64,000 bases of DNA, from NCBI GenBank assembly GCA_024516155.1, contig JAJJXM010000053.1, positions 62,001-126,000 of the forward strand, given 5' to 3'. This DNA is from Pyronema omphalodes. Lineage: Eukaryota; Ascomycota; Pezizomycetes; Pezizales; Pyronemataceae. The notes under the pieces were generated by a model, which was not told the DNA's origin, searched no databases, and was given only the letters and a program-made list of their open reading frames with translations. Below are positions 47,236-58,832 of the stretch, piece after piece (position 1 is the first letter of the stretch; each line of letters opens with the position of its first letter). The position numbers were made by a program, and so were the translations under genes.

Positions 47236-47352
47236 TATTGTTGATTGGATGGTTCTTTGGAGATGGTTTTCGTTTTCGTATTGCCCTAGAAGAGGGTCTT
47301 CCGTATTCGTGTCGATTAATAAACTTGGTAGCTTGTAGCCTTAAGTTTATAG

Positions 47353-48737
47353 TGTGAACCTGGGCACAGTCCTAACTATGCAGAGGCTTTTCCGGTCGTA
47401 TCTCAAGTCTCCTGTCCTGGTGTAGACAGACGCTTCGTTCTCAAGAACTAAAAGAACTTATTCCAAAGATAAGCTAGGAAGAGAATTAACCGATCACAGG
47501 CCGAATAAACTTAAGGGTCGTCTTCGGAGGTATTCGTTGGTGTAGATGTGGTATCGTCGCGTATGGGATCAATGGATGATGATGGAGGAGACAGCGGGAA
47601 GACATAGGGTCTTTTATAGACTTTCGTCTACAAGTTCGCCCAGCCTTCCTTGGGGAACCAACTGCTAAACTGAGCTTAGGAGATAAGACATGGGTCAAAG
47701 CTGTGACGCATCTGCTGAGGCTTGCATTATCCTAAGCGCGCAATTAAATTAATTGCTCACTTGCATAATGCTCGCCCTGGTCAGATTAATCCTTGAAATA
47801 GCTCACCGTACTACCACACCTTCCAATGAGGTGCTGGGGTTATGAGTCACACCGGAGGGCAACTCCGTCTGACTGCATTATGCATGAACTCTTGTGATAA
47901 TGACGCATGAGTCATTTATCGGATGAGTCGCGCCATCATAGATCTCCCTAGAGAATCTCGATTGCAAGTAGAGGTCACTGACATCATAAGGCATCCTGAT
48001 GCCCTACCGGAGTCGATCACTCCGTCACATTCCTGTGTCATGTCATATGTGCCCCACCTGCGCGCACTTGCGCACAGCCACACCCTGGTGTGGATGCAAA
48101 CGCCGTCTTGTTCCAAGTTGGCAGCTCTAGGCCTAAGGACGCGTCATATCAGTTCCATCAAACAGGTTTCCTGAGTGGAGTTCCCTGCTGGACGTCGTCT
48201 CATGCTAATGCACTGTTGACCCTTGTCCTGCATTCCACTCCTGTTTGCTGACTAGACTCTGCCTTATCTCTTTGCCCAACTGTCCACCCAACTCGTAACA
48301 CCGGATGACACTCTTGCGCCGCATCTGCATCTTCCTGGAATCTCCTGTTCCTATGCAGCCCCTATTGTAGCCGTGTATTGCCGAATACTCCTCAGGTATA
48401 AGGAGGTGACCTTTCGTCGTCTTCTTCATTCTCCATCAGCGTCGTTCGTAGTTGTCTCAAGGGTAAGTCGACACCCTTGAGGTAAGTGTTCCTTTCCCCT
48501 TCTCCATCCTGAATCCTCCCAAACTGACAGTGAATAATAGTTTCGAGCCTCGGGCCGGGATCCTCGTGAGGTCCTATCGGAAAGTCACGAATCACGTGAC
48601 GTGGCTAGCCGGAGCTCCTCTGGGGGTTCCGGCCCGGGATACTAACCTAATTATTCATTCTCCTGTCGAGTTTGCCATATTCTCCATAGCGTTATATATG
48701 ATACCTATTCTATTCTCACACATTATAGGGTGTGACA
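47353..48737 (-). repeat. G2 LTR, right (5' LTR in element orientation)
   Basis: Near-identical to the left copy. Acts as the 5' LTR for minus-strand gag-pol, whose gag ATG lies 118 bases inside it. The short leader gives no tRNA primer match that I can recognise. Confidence 0.92.
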
Positions 48738-51700
48738 GAAACAACAGAATAAGATCTGTGCCATTTCAGCTACGACGTTTCGACGAATTGTAAACAATGC
48801 CAACAACCGTTACGGAAAAGTCGAACAATTCTCCTTATCTTTGAATGAAATCACCACAGCTCTTCAACCAGAGAAAGAGGAACCGGATCTTAAGACTATT
48901 GTACCACCCGAATACCACCAGTACTTGGGAATCTTCGAGAAAGTCAACGCCGATAAGTTACCGCCCCACCGACCGTCGGATCACAAGATATCACTCGTCG
49001 ATGGTTTTCAGCCTCCCTTCGGCCCCCTTTACTCCCTATCACGTCCAGAGTTGGAGGAATTGAAACGTTGGTTAGACGAAAACCTCACCAAAGGTTTTAT
49101 CCGTGCCTCCTCATCCCCAGCGGCTGCTCCCATTCTTTTCGTAAAGAAAGGCGATGGTTCATTACGTTTGGTGGTCGATTATCGTGGAATCAACGCCGGA
49201 ACGATCAAGAATCGCTACCCTCTTCCCCTGATGCAGGATACCTTAATGAACCTTTCAAGAGCTAAGTGGTTCACTAAGCTCGACATTAGGGGAGCGTATA
49301 ACTTAATACGTATGGCAAATGGGGAAGAATGGAAAACCGGTTTTCGTACCCGGTACGGACTATTCGAATCATTGGTTATGCCCTTCGGACTTACCAATGC
49401 CCCTGCAACGTTTCAGAACTTCATTAACGACGTATTGGCACCTTACCTTGATCGATTCTGTACTGCCTATTTGGATGACACCCTGATCTATTCGGATAAT
49501 CTCGAAGAACATAAACAACATGTTAAATTGATCCTCGAAGCATTCGAAAAAGCAGGGTTACATCTCAAACCAGAGAAATGCGAGTTCCATCAGAAGGAAG
49601 TTAAGTACTTAGGACTCATCATTAGTACAGAAGGAATAAAGATAGACCCTGAGAAGATTACTGCAGTTCGAGATTGGGAATCTCCCCGGAACCTCAAAGA
49701 TGTTAGAGCGTTTTTGGGGTTTGCAAATTTCTATCGACGTTTCGTTAAGAACTATTCAAAAATAGTCCAACCTCTCACGTTACTCACACGCAAAGGAGTT
49801 CCTTTCGTCTGGTCGGAATCCCAACAACAGGCCTTTGAGGAATTGAAATCAACATTTACATCCGCCCCCGTTTTGGCTCGTTTCGACCCAGACCGGGATG
49901 TTATTGTCGAAACCGATGCTTCTGATTATGTCTCCGCCGGAGTTCTTTCTCAATATGATGACGAAGGAATCTTACATCCTATTGCTTACTTCTCAAAGAA
50001 ACATTCCCCCGCCGAATGTAATTATGAGATATACGATAAAGAACTCATGGCTATCGTCCGGGCCTTCGAAGAATGGCGTCCCGAATTACAATCTGTTATC
50101 AACCCCATTTGAGTACTGTCAGATCATAAGAATCTGGAATATTTTACTTCGACAAAGCTCTTGAACCGCCGTCAAGCCCGTTGGTCCCAGTTCTTGTCTC
50201 AGTTTAATTTTAAGATTGTTTACCGCCCCGGTACCGCAGGCGGTAAACCAGACGCACTGACTCGTCGATCCGGAGATCTGCCTAAAGAGGGGGATGAACG
50301 CTCCCTAGAGAACCATACAACGATCATTAAGCCGGAGAATATCCTTCACGTTGCGGCTGTTACCCCCAGTAATCAACAAACAATAACGAATTTGCAACAA
50401 ACTGTAATACCGGACCCACAACAAACAAACCCCACCTTATCCCAGCTCTTCACGGAAGCCTACGATAAAGACCCATTCCCTACTAAGGTTATTGAAATGC
50501 TAAACAATAACACTCGTTATTGTAAAGACATTACATTAGCTGAATGTACAGTAAACAATAACCGTTTACTCTACCGGGGATGTTTATGGGTCCCGAATTA
50601 CGAACCTCTACGATTACACCTAATGCAACAACACCATGACTCTCCTACGGCTGGACACCCAGGTAGATCTAAAACATTAGAATACCTCTCAAGAACCTAT
50701 ACGTGGCCCCAGATGAGAACGGACGTGGAAAGATATATTCGAAATAGTCATACCTGCCAACGTTCGAAACCTACCAGACATGCCCCGTTTGGTATCCTAC
50801 GACCACTACCTATTCCAGAAAGACCCTGGCAGGACATATCAATGGATTTCGTAACAGGATTACCATGGTCCAATGGGTGTTAATGCAATTTGGGTAGTTG
50901 TGGACAGATTAACCAAAGAACGACATCTGATTGCCTGTCGAACAGACATCGACGCAAAGGAATTATCGTCTTTGTTTATTACCCACATCTTTCGATTGCA
51001 TGGACTCCCTCTTACCATTATCTCTGATCGAGGACCCCAATTCGCTGCTTTGTTTTGGAAGAATCTCTGTCGACATTTGGGAATCGAGCCTCGATTATCT
51101 ACAGCATTCCATCCCCAAACGGACGGTCAAACAGAACGAATGAACGCCATTATGGAACAATACCTCCGAGCCCACGTCAACTATCTTCAAGACGATTGGG
51201 CTGACTGGTTACCACTAGCAGAATTCGCTGCGAATAACCAAGCATCCGAGACAACGGGAACTTCCCCGTTCTTTGCTAATAAAGGATTCGACCCCCGTTG
51301 CCAATTCGATTTACTCCCAGCAGCTACGAACGATGTAAATGATCGACGGGCCCTCACAACTTCGAAAACCCTCGCCGAAATCCATAACCATTTACGAGCT
51401 GAAATCAATAGAGCTAATCTACGTTATCAAGAGAATGCCGATAAACATCGACTCCCGTCACCGAATTATCAGCCCGGAGATCTGGTATGGATGAATGCCC
51501 GCAATTGGAAAACCCGTCGACCCTCCCGGAAATTAGACAACAAACGTTACGGACCCCTCAAGATTATCGCCAAAGTATCCCCCTATGCCTATCGATTAGA
51601 GCTACCTCCAACAATGAAATGCCACAACGTTCAACATGTTTCCCCATTGGAACCAGCTGCGAATGACCCCTACCCCGGTCAACAATCAGACCCACCACCT

Positions 51701-51949
51701 CCGGTGGAAATCGACGGTGAAGACAAATACTTCATCGAAGCTATCCTCGACTCCCGAATTCACCGGAAGAAACTACAGTATATGGTTAAATGGGTTGGAT
51801 ACGATATGGCCGATTGGGAACCCGCCGAACTCCATTCCGACAGTAAAGCCGTCGACAACTTTCATAAAAAGTACCCCGATAAACCGGGACCCCTCCCCAA
51901 CTTATCTTAGAAGTTACTTCGCCGGAGCTCAGTCCAAGAAGGGGGATCC

Positions 51950-53089
51950 TGTCACGGCTCGAGAATTATTACCTTCCCCCTCCTCGTCATTTATTCATCT
52001 ATTATCATTCGCTTCATTATCCAGCACTCGTTTGTTTATTTATTTCTATTATCCTTCGGTCTTCGATCATCACTCGTCACTCGCCTGGGTTAGGGTTACG
52101 CTCAATTCCCAAATTGTCAAAAAGGTCACGTGACCTACCTCCAGGGTTAGGGGTCAACTCGGATCCCTTTTCGGAAATTCCGTACCTACGGTCTACCGAT
52201 CATCTTATCCGATCAGATAAGATCGGTCACGTGCTCTAATCAATAGTAGATCAGTATGCACGCGCACTGGTCTACTAATGTGCGCACATGTGACTAGGGC
52301 TAGGGCACGATCATCTTATCGATAAGATAAGATCTAGTCATGTGACCTTATCAGTATTGCACCATCTTTCCAATCGCAGCTGATCTGGATTCACGTGACT
52401 AGGGTTAGGGTTGCACCCGCACGCACACAAACTAGGGTTAGGTTTGTGACCGTACGCGCACAGCTAGGGTTAGGGTTACGAACGCACGCGCACGATTAGG
52501 GTTACAGAAGCGCGCGCGTGACTACGCTTAGGGTTACGCTAGCGCGCACGCGAAGTACGCTACCGCGCACGCGAGTTACGCTATCGCGCACGCGAGATAC
52601 GCTAACGAGTGCGCGACGAGGCTGTGCACGCAAACACGCTAATTTGGTACGAACGCGTTAGCGCGTCTAGAACGCGCAACCGCGACCGCGTTGTTTACTT
52701 AGTTATTTTTCGGGAAAATTCTGCAAGTAGTGGCTCGGCGTGTAAGGAGGAAAAATTGTATATAAGAGGATTGTTTCTTTGTTTGTTTATTTTGTTTTTC
52801 TTTTCTCCTTACACAGTTATTTGTTTATTTACAAATTCAAATACTTTGTCGAAATCTTTGTTTACGTCCTCGTCCTCGTCCCCGTCTTTGGATCTCGTTG
52901 TCCCTTGATATCTTTGTTTATTTCCTTAAACTTCTAAACACAGAAAGTCTTTAAGTTGATGCTCGACACAGCTTAAGAGTTTCTAACGTTGAAGTTATTA
53001 TAAGGATATATCCATTGAACTCAAGAGTGAATAATTGAGAAGAGCCCTCAGGTTCTCCGTCAGCTATCTCTCCCTTGTTCGCCGTTACA
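51950..53089 (+). repeat. G1 3' LTR
   Basis: Matches the 5' LTR over its full length with two substitutions. The shared sequence runs three bases further (ACA), but that is chance: placing the edge at 53089 restores the ACAGG target duplication. Confidence 0.93.
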
Positions 53090-53194
53090 ACAGGAGACAG
53101 AGATGATATATGGTTTCCGAAATTTGATGTACGTTGGCTGTGAGTAGACTGGCTTCCATTAGACATCGGTTTTCCTGAATCCTAAGGAAGAGCG

Positions 53195-53355
53195 TGTTGA
53201 AGTGCGCCTAAGGCCCTAGTGCTTAGGTGGAGGTGGACCACTCTCTATGTATAGGCACTCGCTTGCCCGTCTATGTCTGACTCCTTACGCTCGTTAATAC
53301 ATTCGGTCACCACCTCCACTTTCTTCTTCTCCTCGTGCCTGTGAGACCTTCGACA
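53195..53355 (+). repeat. Copia 5' LTR
   Basis: 161 bp, starts TGTTGAAGTGCG and ends CCTTCGACA. One difference from the 3' copy (CTTACGCTC versus CTTACCCTC). Confidence 0.92.
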
Positions 53356-53367
53356 GGTTATGAGCCC
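53356..53367 (+). other. Copia primer-binding site for half initiator-Met tRNA
   Basis: GGTTATGAGCCC directly abuts the 5' LTR. It is the exact complement of GGGCTCATAACC, the anticodon arm of initiator tRNA-Met. Priming from a cleaved half tRNA at this place is known for Drosophila copia and related elements. Confidence 0.75.
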
Positions 53368-53461
53368 TTGCGTAACCGCTACACTTACCGTTATCCTTGA
53401 TTAGTCATAAGTTATATATATTTCCTCACTTTCCCCTTAATTTTAATCACTCTCTCCCACG

Positions 53462-54376
53462 ATGTCCGACGAAGTCCAGGAACCAACTGCCCTAAAGTGC
53501 CCCATTCTGACGGTGGCCAATTATGCGGAGTGGAAGGACCCCATCCACTTTATCTTGGCCGGGAAAAGCGCCTGGAATATCGTGAACGGGAAGGAGACGC
53601 GCCCTGCTGGCGGTACCAGCCAACAAGCTGCGAGGGATCTCCAATACTTCGATGAAAGGCCGGCCAGAGCTACCCAGATCATATTTGATCACTGCGACAT
53701 CACCTGCCGCAGGGTCATCACCGGACTCGACAACCCACGGGAGATGTGGCTTAAACTCGAAGCCCGGTTTGATAACTCGAAAACAAACTCTGGACGAAGG
53801 AACCTCTGGATTAAGTTCTGGAGATCAAAGCCTAACCCCGGGGCGTCCATGTCGAAATGGATAACTGATCTCCTTCACATTCAGGCTCCACTTACTGGGA
53901 CGGTTATAGATATCAGCGACACTGCGCTGGTTAATTATGTTATTGCAAATCTCCCCGACTCCTACGGAGTTACAAAACACGAGCTCGCAAAACTTGATAA
54001 TATTGCAGTTGACGAGCTCCAGAAGATCCTGCACGACCACGAACACATGTGGGAAGCCACCCTAGGATCCCCGAAGGGCGAGGCGCATGCTACGACGACC
54101 AAGTGGTGCGACCACTGTAAACGCTCTAGCCACAACACGAAGGAATGCTACGCAAATCGCAACACCAACAAAGGCGCGGCATCTGCGAGCGCCGGACCGT
54201 CCAGACCTACTAAAACTTCGAAAAAGGAGGATGTCCAATGCCACTACTGTACAAAGAAGGGGCACGTTGCGACAGAGTGCAAACTCAGATCTTCGGCTAA
54301 CGCCATACGCGAGCGGTACAAGCTTCGCTCCAGTGCGAAAATTGCCGAGTTAGACAACACTGATCTCGGTATTTGA
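53462..54376 (+). CDS. Copia gag
   Basis: 304 residues from the first ATG after the leader. The N-terminal and middle parts match Copia gag (TVANYAEWKDPIHFILAGKS; GASMSKWITDLLHIQ; YVIANLPDSYG). Two CCHC zinc knuckles follow, CDHCKRSSHNTKEC and CHYCTKKGHVATEC. It ends at TGA (54374-54376), after which the same frame goes on into the protease. It packages element RNA. Confidence 0.88.
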   Translation: MSDEVQEPTALKCPILTVANYAEWKDPIHFILAGKSAWNIVNGKETRPAGGTSQQAARDLQYFDERPARATQIIFDHCDITCRRVITGLDNPREMWLKLEARFDNSKTNSGRRNLWIKFWRSKPNPGASMSKWITDLLHIQAPLTGTVIDISDTALVNYVIANLPDSYGVTKHELAKLDNIAVDELQKILHDHEHMWEATLGSPKGEAHATTTKWCDHCKRSSHNTKECYANRNTNKGAASASAGPSRPTKTSKKEDVQCHYCTKKGHVATECKLRSSANAIRERYKLRSSAKIAELDNTDLGI

Positions 54377-57300
54377 CTCGGGAACTCCAGCACCTCCCTC
54401 ACAGCGCAAGTCTTGATCGCAACAGACTCGTCCGCTGAGACACATACATGGGTGCTCGACTCTGGTGCAACGCACCATTTTTGTAATGATAAATCTGCTT
54501 TTCTTATTGATTCTTTAGCTACTTGCAAGTCCATCAACATTCGCTTAGGTGACAATAGTACAGTCACCACCAACACCTACGGAAAAATCATACTCAATAA
54601 TCTCTTTCAAATTTCTGCACTATACGTTCCCACGTTTCGACTTTCCCTTTTCTCCCTGCCCCTCTTCGATAAAAGGGGGTGGTAAATTACTATGGCGGAC
54701 GGTACTTGTCCTGTGAAAGACAAGACCTCCAAAACAATCATTGTCGCTCGCATGAAGGACAATCTTTACAGATGGACAGCAGAGGCTATTAAGGAGGACC
54801 ACGACGCCCTGATAACCACTCGTTCTGGTGCAGGCGTCGACATTAACTCTATTCCCTCCTCGACCCGAACAACAATATCATCGAATAAACGAACAAGTGC
54901 AGACGTTGACTTTACGCGTCCAAGCGACAAAGACCTTCGAACAGCACATAGACAGTCTTTCCGCCTTGAACCAACAAGCAATTTTGAGATGTGGCACAGG
55001 AGACTGGCCCACCTCAATACCGAGTCCTTGTCTAAAATCATTAATTCGACTGATAAAACCACAACATCAGATCATCTCCAGTCCTGCACAACGTGCATAC
55101 AAGCCAAAAATCGACAGTCCTTTATTCGATTACCAACCGAACGTGCGAGCAAGCCCTTCGAACTTGTCCACTCGGATGTCTGCGGCCCGATGTCGACTCC
55201 GTCAATCAGCCAACAACGGTATTATATCATCTATATTGATGACTTTAGTCGTTTCGCCAAAGTTTACTTTCTGAAATCAAAATCCACAGACGCGGTACTA
55301 CCGGTATTCCAAGAATACAAAGCGTGGATTGAATCTCAAGGACATAAGATTCATCGATTCAGGTGTGATAATGGCACAGGGGAATGCAACAATCAACAGT
55401 TCCGTTCTTTCCTGGCGAAAAACGGTATCTCGTTCGAACCCTCACCACCCTTCACACAGCATAAAAACGGAACAGCCGAGAGATTCATTCAGACGATCAA
55501 CGGCAAAGCACGTTCCATGCTAATAGACGCCCAAGTTCCTCATCGCTTCTGGGCTGAGGCTGTTAACACAGCGGTGTACCTTTACTCGATATCTCCGACT
55601 AGGACGCTCAAAGGCTGGCTAAGTCCTCATGAGGCCCTGTTTCACAGGCCGCCTCAGCTGCTACACCTTCGAAGATTCGGTTGCACGGTCTTCAAGCATA
55701 TACCGAAGGAGCAGAGGACAGACAAGAACTGGAGCGCACGCGCGTCACACAGTATGATGGTTGGATACACGGATTCGTCAAAGATTTGGCGCATCTATGA
55801 TTTCAATTCACGTTCTGTCGTGCGCGCTTCCAACGTCGTTTTCCTAGAGGACAATAATGCTTTCGATTCTGAAGGACGTCCCAATACATCAGAGGAAATC
55901 ATCAAGGCAATATCTGACTGTTTCCCTGATATCGTTGAAGGGGGTGATGAGAATGCGTCAGCGCTCATATCACATGAGATAGACGCCCTCATTCAGAGTA
56001 TGTACAAATGACCACCCCAACTTTTTCCGCGTCACCGCTGTAGGACCTTTCACGGCCACACGGTATAGTCTTTATCACATTATCTTCGAGTCGGATCAGC
56101 CTTCATGCTGACTCACTCTAACTATACATTGACAATTCTGTCTTGAATGTCACTGTCCCGATCAGCCTCCATGCTGTCCGGACTACTCTTGCTAGGCGAA
56201 TATGCCACGCACTGATTATCATCAGTTCAAGCATACTTATCCTGGAATTTTATCCGATTAACACTCCGCTGTGCATCTCCTCACGAGATTCTGCCACGGA
56301 ATCCCTGTCTACTGCATTCCCTTGTTTCTCAAATTTCTTTCTCTACTGCTCTGATATTCACTTCTCTGAACTAACATCCTAATTCTCAGATGCTTCTAAT
56401 GACATGAATTCACTGTCCCTACGCGACGAGCGACTGAAGGCCAACAAACTAAACAAGTCCCGCTACGAAGACATTGATGTTGACGACGCCCTGGCCTCGG
56501 CCTTTCTCGCCAAAGCAACTATAGACGATCCCGACGAGGCCATAGGTCCTGATTTACTTGACGGCAACCCGACCTCTTACCCCGCAGCAATGAAGAGCGC
56601 TGACCGGGACAACTGGAGAACTGCGATGCAAGAAGAATGGAACTCTTTACTGATAAACGAAACCTTCCAGGCCTTCAAATCAAATGACAATGCAGAACCT
56701 CTCCGACCAGTGTCATCGCCTGATGCATTTGACAATCAAACATCCTACAGCGGCATCACTGTTCCCTTTGGATGCAAGCCCTTGAAGTGTCGATGGATTT
56801 ACAAAACCAAACGCAACATTGACGGCAGCACAAAGTTCAAGGCCCGACTGGTTATAAAGGGTTATGAACAAGTTCCGGGAATTGATTATGATGAGACATA
56901 TGCACCTGTCTCCAAGCTAAGTACTCTACGTTACCTGCTAAGCTTATCTGCAACCAGGGGGTGGTCAGTCGATCAAATGGATGTTGTCACGGCCTTCCTC
57001 AACCCAGCCATTGACAACGACAGGACTTTCATGTCCATGCCTCCTGGCATCGAATGGCTCGATAAACGTCTATCAAAAACATCGACGGTCCGCCTGCTGA
57101 AAGCCCTGTACGGCCTAAAACAGGCACCCAGATTATGGTGGGCCCAGATTAATGACTTCCTCATGAAGCAAGGTTTCCGACAGGCACACGCCGACTCCAA
57201 CCTCTACCTCATGAAGGACGCATTTCTACTCTTATATGTCGATGACATCTTGATCTTCAATCTGACAAAACAGAGGATGGGCGACAACATCAAGAAGGCC

Positions 57301-58233
57301 CTCAGTGCTCGCTTCACAATGACAGATCTCGGAAAAGCGACTCGTTTTCTCGGCCTGGAGCTCGAATACTTGCCTGATGGAAGCATTGCCATCTCGCAGA
57401 AGCATTACATTGAGGGGGTGATTGCCAGATACGGTCTTCTTGAGGCCGCACCCACCTCTTCCCCAATGGACATACATGTTGATCTTGAAAATACTGACTG
57501 CGAAGACAAGACCACTGATGAACAGCAAAAACGCCTGTATCTATCAATGGTCGGATCACTGATGTACGCAGCAATCGGAACTCGTCCTGACATCGCCTTC
57601 GCGGTGACTGCCCTCAGCCGATACAATCAGTCGCCTCTAGCAATGCACATGACTGCTGCCAAAAGGGTCATCCGATACTTGAAAGGTACGAAAAATTTGT
57701 CGATTATCTACAAACGTAACCACGACATACCGCAGGACTGTTTGCGACTCTTCTCCGACAGCGACTGGGCCGGCAGTACAGCCGATCGGAAAAGCGTCGG
57801 GGGGTGCGTAGTCCTTGCGCCAGGAGCGGACGGGCCGATCCACTGGAGCTCAAAGACGCAGTCCGTCATCGCCCTCTCCACTCTTGAAGCCGAGTACATT
57901 GCATGCAGCAATGCGACCCGTGAAGCGATCTGGTTCCGCCTATTGATGGACGACACCGAAGCCTGGGATAACAAAGTGCCGACCTCGGTCTGCTGCGACA
58001 ACATGGGAGCACTTCGCCTCCTTCAGACCGGCGTCATCAAGGCAAAAACAAAACACATCGATGTGAAGTTTCACCACTCGATCGACGAAGCTAGAAAGGG
58101 AACGGTATCGTTCGAATACATTGCGTCCAAAGAAAATGTCGCAGATATCCTCACCAAACCGCTCCCTGGACCAACACACGCGTTGGCCGTGAAACTTTTA
58201 GGGATGGAAACGCTGAGTGGCAATAATGATTAA
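54377..58233 (+). pseudogene. Copia pol (protease, integrase, RT, RNase H)
   Basis: Same frame as gag from 54377 to 55997, then, after a 392-nt intron-like gap, 56390-58233. Protease: WVLDSGATHHFCND. A stop TAA at 54683-54685 follows KRGW where CAA would fit. Gag-pre-integrase: MWHRRLAHLN, CTTCIQAKNR. Integrase core: SDVCGPMS, CDNGTGECNN, KNGTAERFIQ. RT: FKARLVIKGYEQVPGIDYDE, QMDVVTAFLN, LYVDDILIF. RNase H: FSDSDWAGSTADRKSVGG and STLEAEYIACSNA, ending KENVADILTKPLPG. Catalytic residues are present; only the stops and the gap break it. The gap may be a true intron and the gag stop may be read through, so the TAA could be the sole disabling lesion. Confidence 0.85.
55998..56389 (+). other. Intron-like segment in Copia pol
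   Basis: 392 nt beginning GTATGT and ending in a pyrimidine-rich stretch with ACTAAC about 18 bases before TTCTCAG. Removing it joins ATTCAGA|ATGCTTC in frame, between the integrase C-terminus and RT linker. The segment itself is closed by stops in every frame. Splice signals are of the fungal consensus type. It could also be an insertion or decayed linker. Confidence 0.55.
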
Positions 58234-58477
58234 TGGGTCTGGTTTGAATGAATAAGTGTGTGTTGTGATTGAAGTATGGCTGCTGATTGCTGATTATGAT
58301 GATGATTGAATTGTGTTGTTTCTATTTGGGTTGTTCTTCTTATGGGTTTTTACTTCTTCTTTTATGGGTAATTGGGTATTTTCTTTTTCTATGGTATTGT
58401 TCTTGTTTTCTGTTATGATGGATTGTTATTTTTTCTTATTATTATGTTTGTAGCACCCGTCCTTAGACGAGGGGGTG

Positions 58478-58638
58478 TGTTGAAGTGCGCCTAAGGCCCT
58501 AGTGCTTAGGTGGAGGTGGACCACTCTCTATGTATAGGCACTCGCTTGCCCGTCTATGTCTGACTCCTTACCCTCGTTAATACATTCGGTCACCACCTCC
58601 ACTTTCTTCTTCTCCTCGTGCCTGTGAGACCTTCGACA
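58478..58638 (+). repeat. Copia 3' LTR
   Basis: 161 bp, matches the 5' copy except one base. Confidence 0.92.
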
Positions 58639-58832
58639 GAGTGATAACTGACTGTTGATACTGCATTGATAGCTATGCTCATAACGCACCTCTTGCCCCG
58701 AGCATACAGTTTCTGGGGTTCAATTACGACCCCAGAGACTCCAAACACATATCTTTCCTTCGCCTTGCAAATAATATTAATGTGAGAAAATAAAATATAA
58801 TAAGCTTCTCGCCTAACAAAAAAAATCAAAAA

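Larger units (their letters stand above)
33371..48737 (-). mobile_element. G2: Ty3/Gypsy chromovirus nested in G1 pol
   Basis: LTRs 33371-34756 (1386 bp) and 47353-48737 (1385 bp), both TG..CA, bound a minus-strand gag-pol. The target duplication GAAAC is at 33366-33370 and 48738-48742. Excluding nested G3 the element is about 8.9 kb. The 5' LTR is the right-hand one. A purine tract (AGGGGGGAGGTGG on the minus strand, 34757-34770) marks the second-strand primer next to the left LTR. Apart from the G3 insertion both frames read open, so it was probably intact when G3 arrived. Confidence 0.93.
32815..51910 (+). pseudogene. G1 pol (protease, RT, RNase H, integrase, chromodomain), disrupted
   Basis: Segments 32815-33370 and 48743-51910, split by G2. 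Order: aspartic protease with ALVDCGCTG; reverse transcriptase (LYSLSRPELEELKRW, RYPLPLMQD, AYLDDTLIYS); RNase H (VIVETDASDYVSAGVLSQYD); integrase zinc region and core (SDRGPQF, HPQTDGQTER); chromodomain (YFIEAILDSR, LQYMVKWVGYD) before the stop at 51908. Defects: TGA at 50110-50112 in the RNase H region, in a context where CGA is expected; one extra G in GGG at 50875-50877, shifting the frame at the start of the integrase core; and HHCC Cys replaced by Ser (RNSHTCQ). Frame continuity across G2 is exact at the GAAAC duplication. Confidence 0.88.
28957..53089 (+). mobile_element. G1: outer Ty3/Gypsy chromovirus, split by nested insertions
   Basis: Identical-length LTRs (28957-30096 and 51950-53089, 1140 bp, TG..CA) enclose a plus-strand gag-pol with chromodomain. 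The 5-bp target duplication ACAGG is present at 28952-28956 and 53090-53094. Without its insertions the element is about 7.4 kb. A solo LTR interrupts gag and element G2 interrupts pol between protease and reverse transcriptase. Pol also carries a stop and a 1-bp frameshift, so it is not autonomous now. A purine-rich tract (AAGAAGGGGGA, 51937-51947) precedes the 3' LTR. I could not identify a tRNA primer site after the 5' LTR (ACATAACTGTG). Confidence 0.93.
53195..58638 (+). mobile_element. Ty1/Copia retrotransposon
   Basis: Short LTRs of 161 bp (53195-53355 and 58478-58638, TGTTGAAG..CTTCGACA) differ at one base. Flanks are GAGCG (53190-53194) and GAGTG (58639-58643), a 5-bp target duplication with one C/T change. 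The domain order PR-INT-RT-RH is Copia. Primer site is next to the LTR; purine tract AGACGAGGGGG (58465-58475) precedes the 3' LTR. Two in-frame stops interrupt the frame and an intron-like segment lies between integrase and RT. It landed 100 bases right of G1, in the same array unit. Confidence 0.93.

Noticed and set aside
28957..53092. G1 LTRs first read as 1143 bp with no target duplication
   Set aside because: Three bases (ACA) after the true end happen to match in both places. With the end at 30096/53089 the 5-bp duplication ACAGG appears on both sides.
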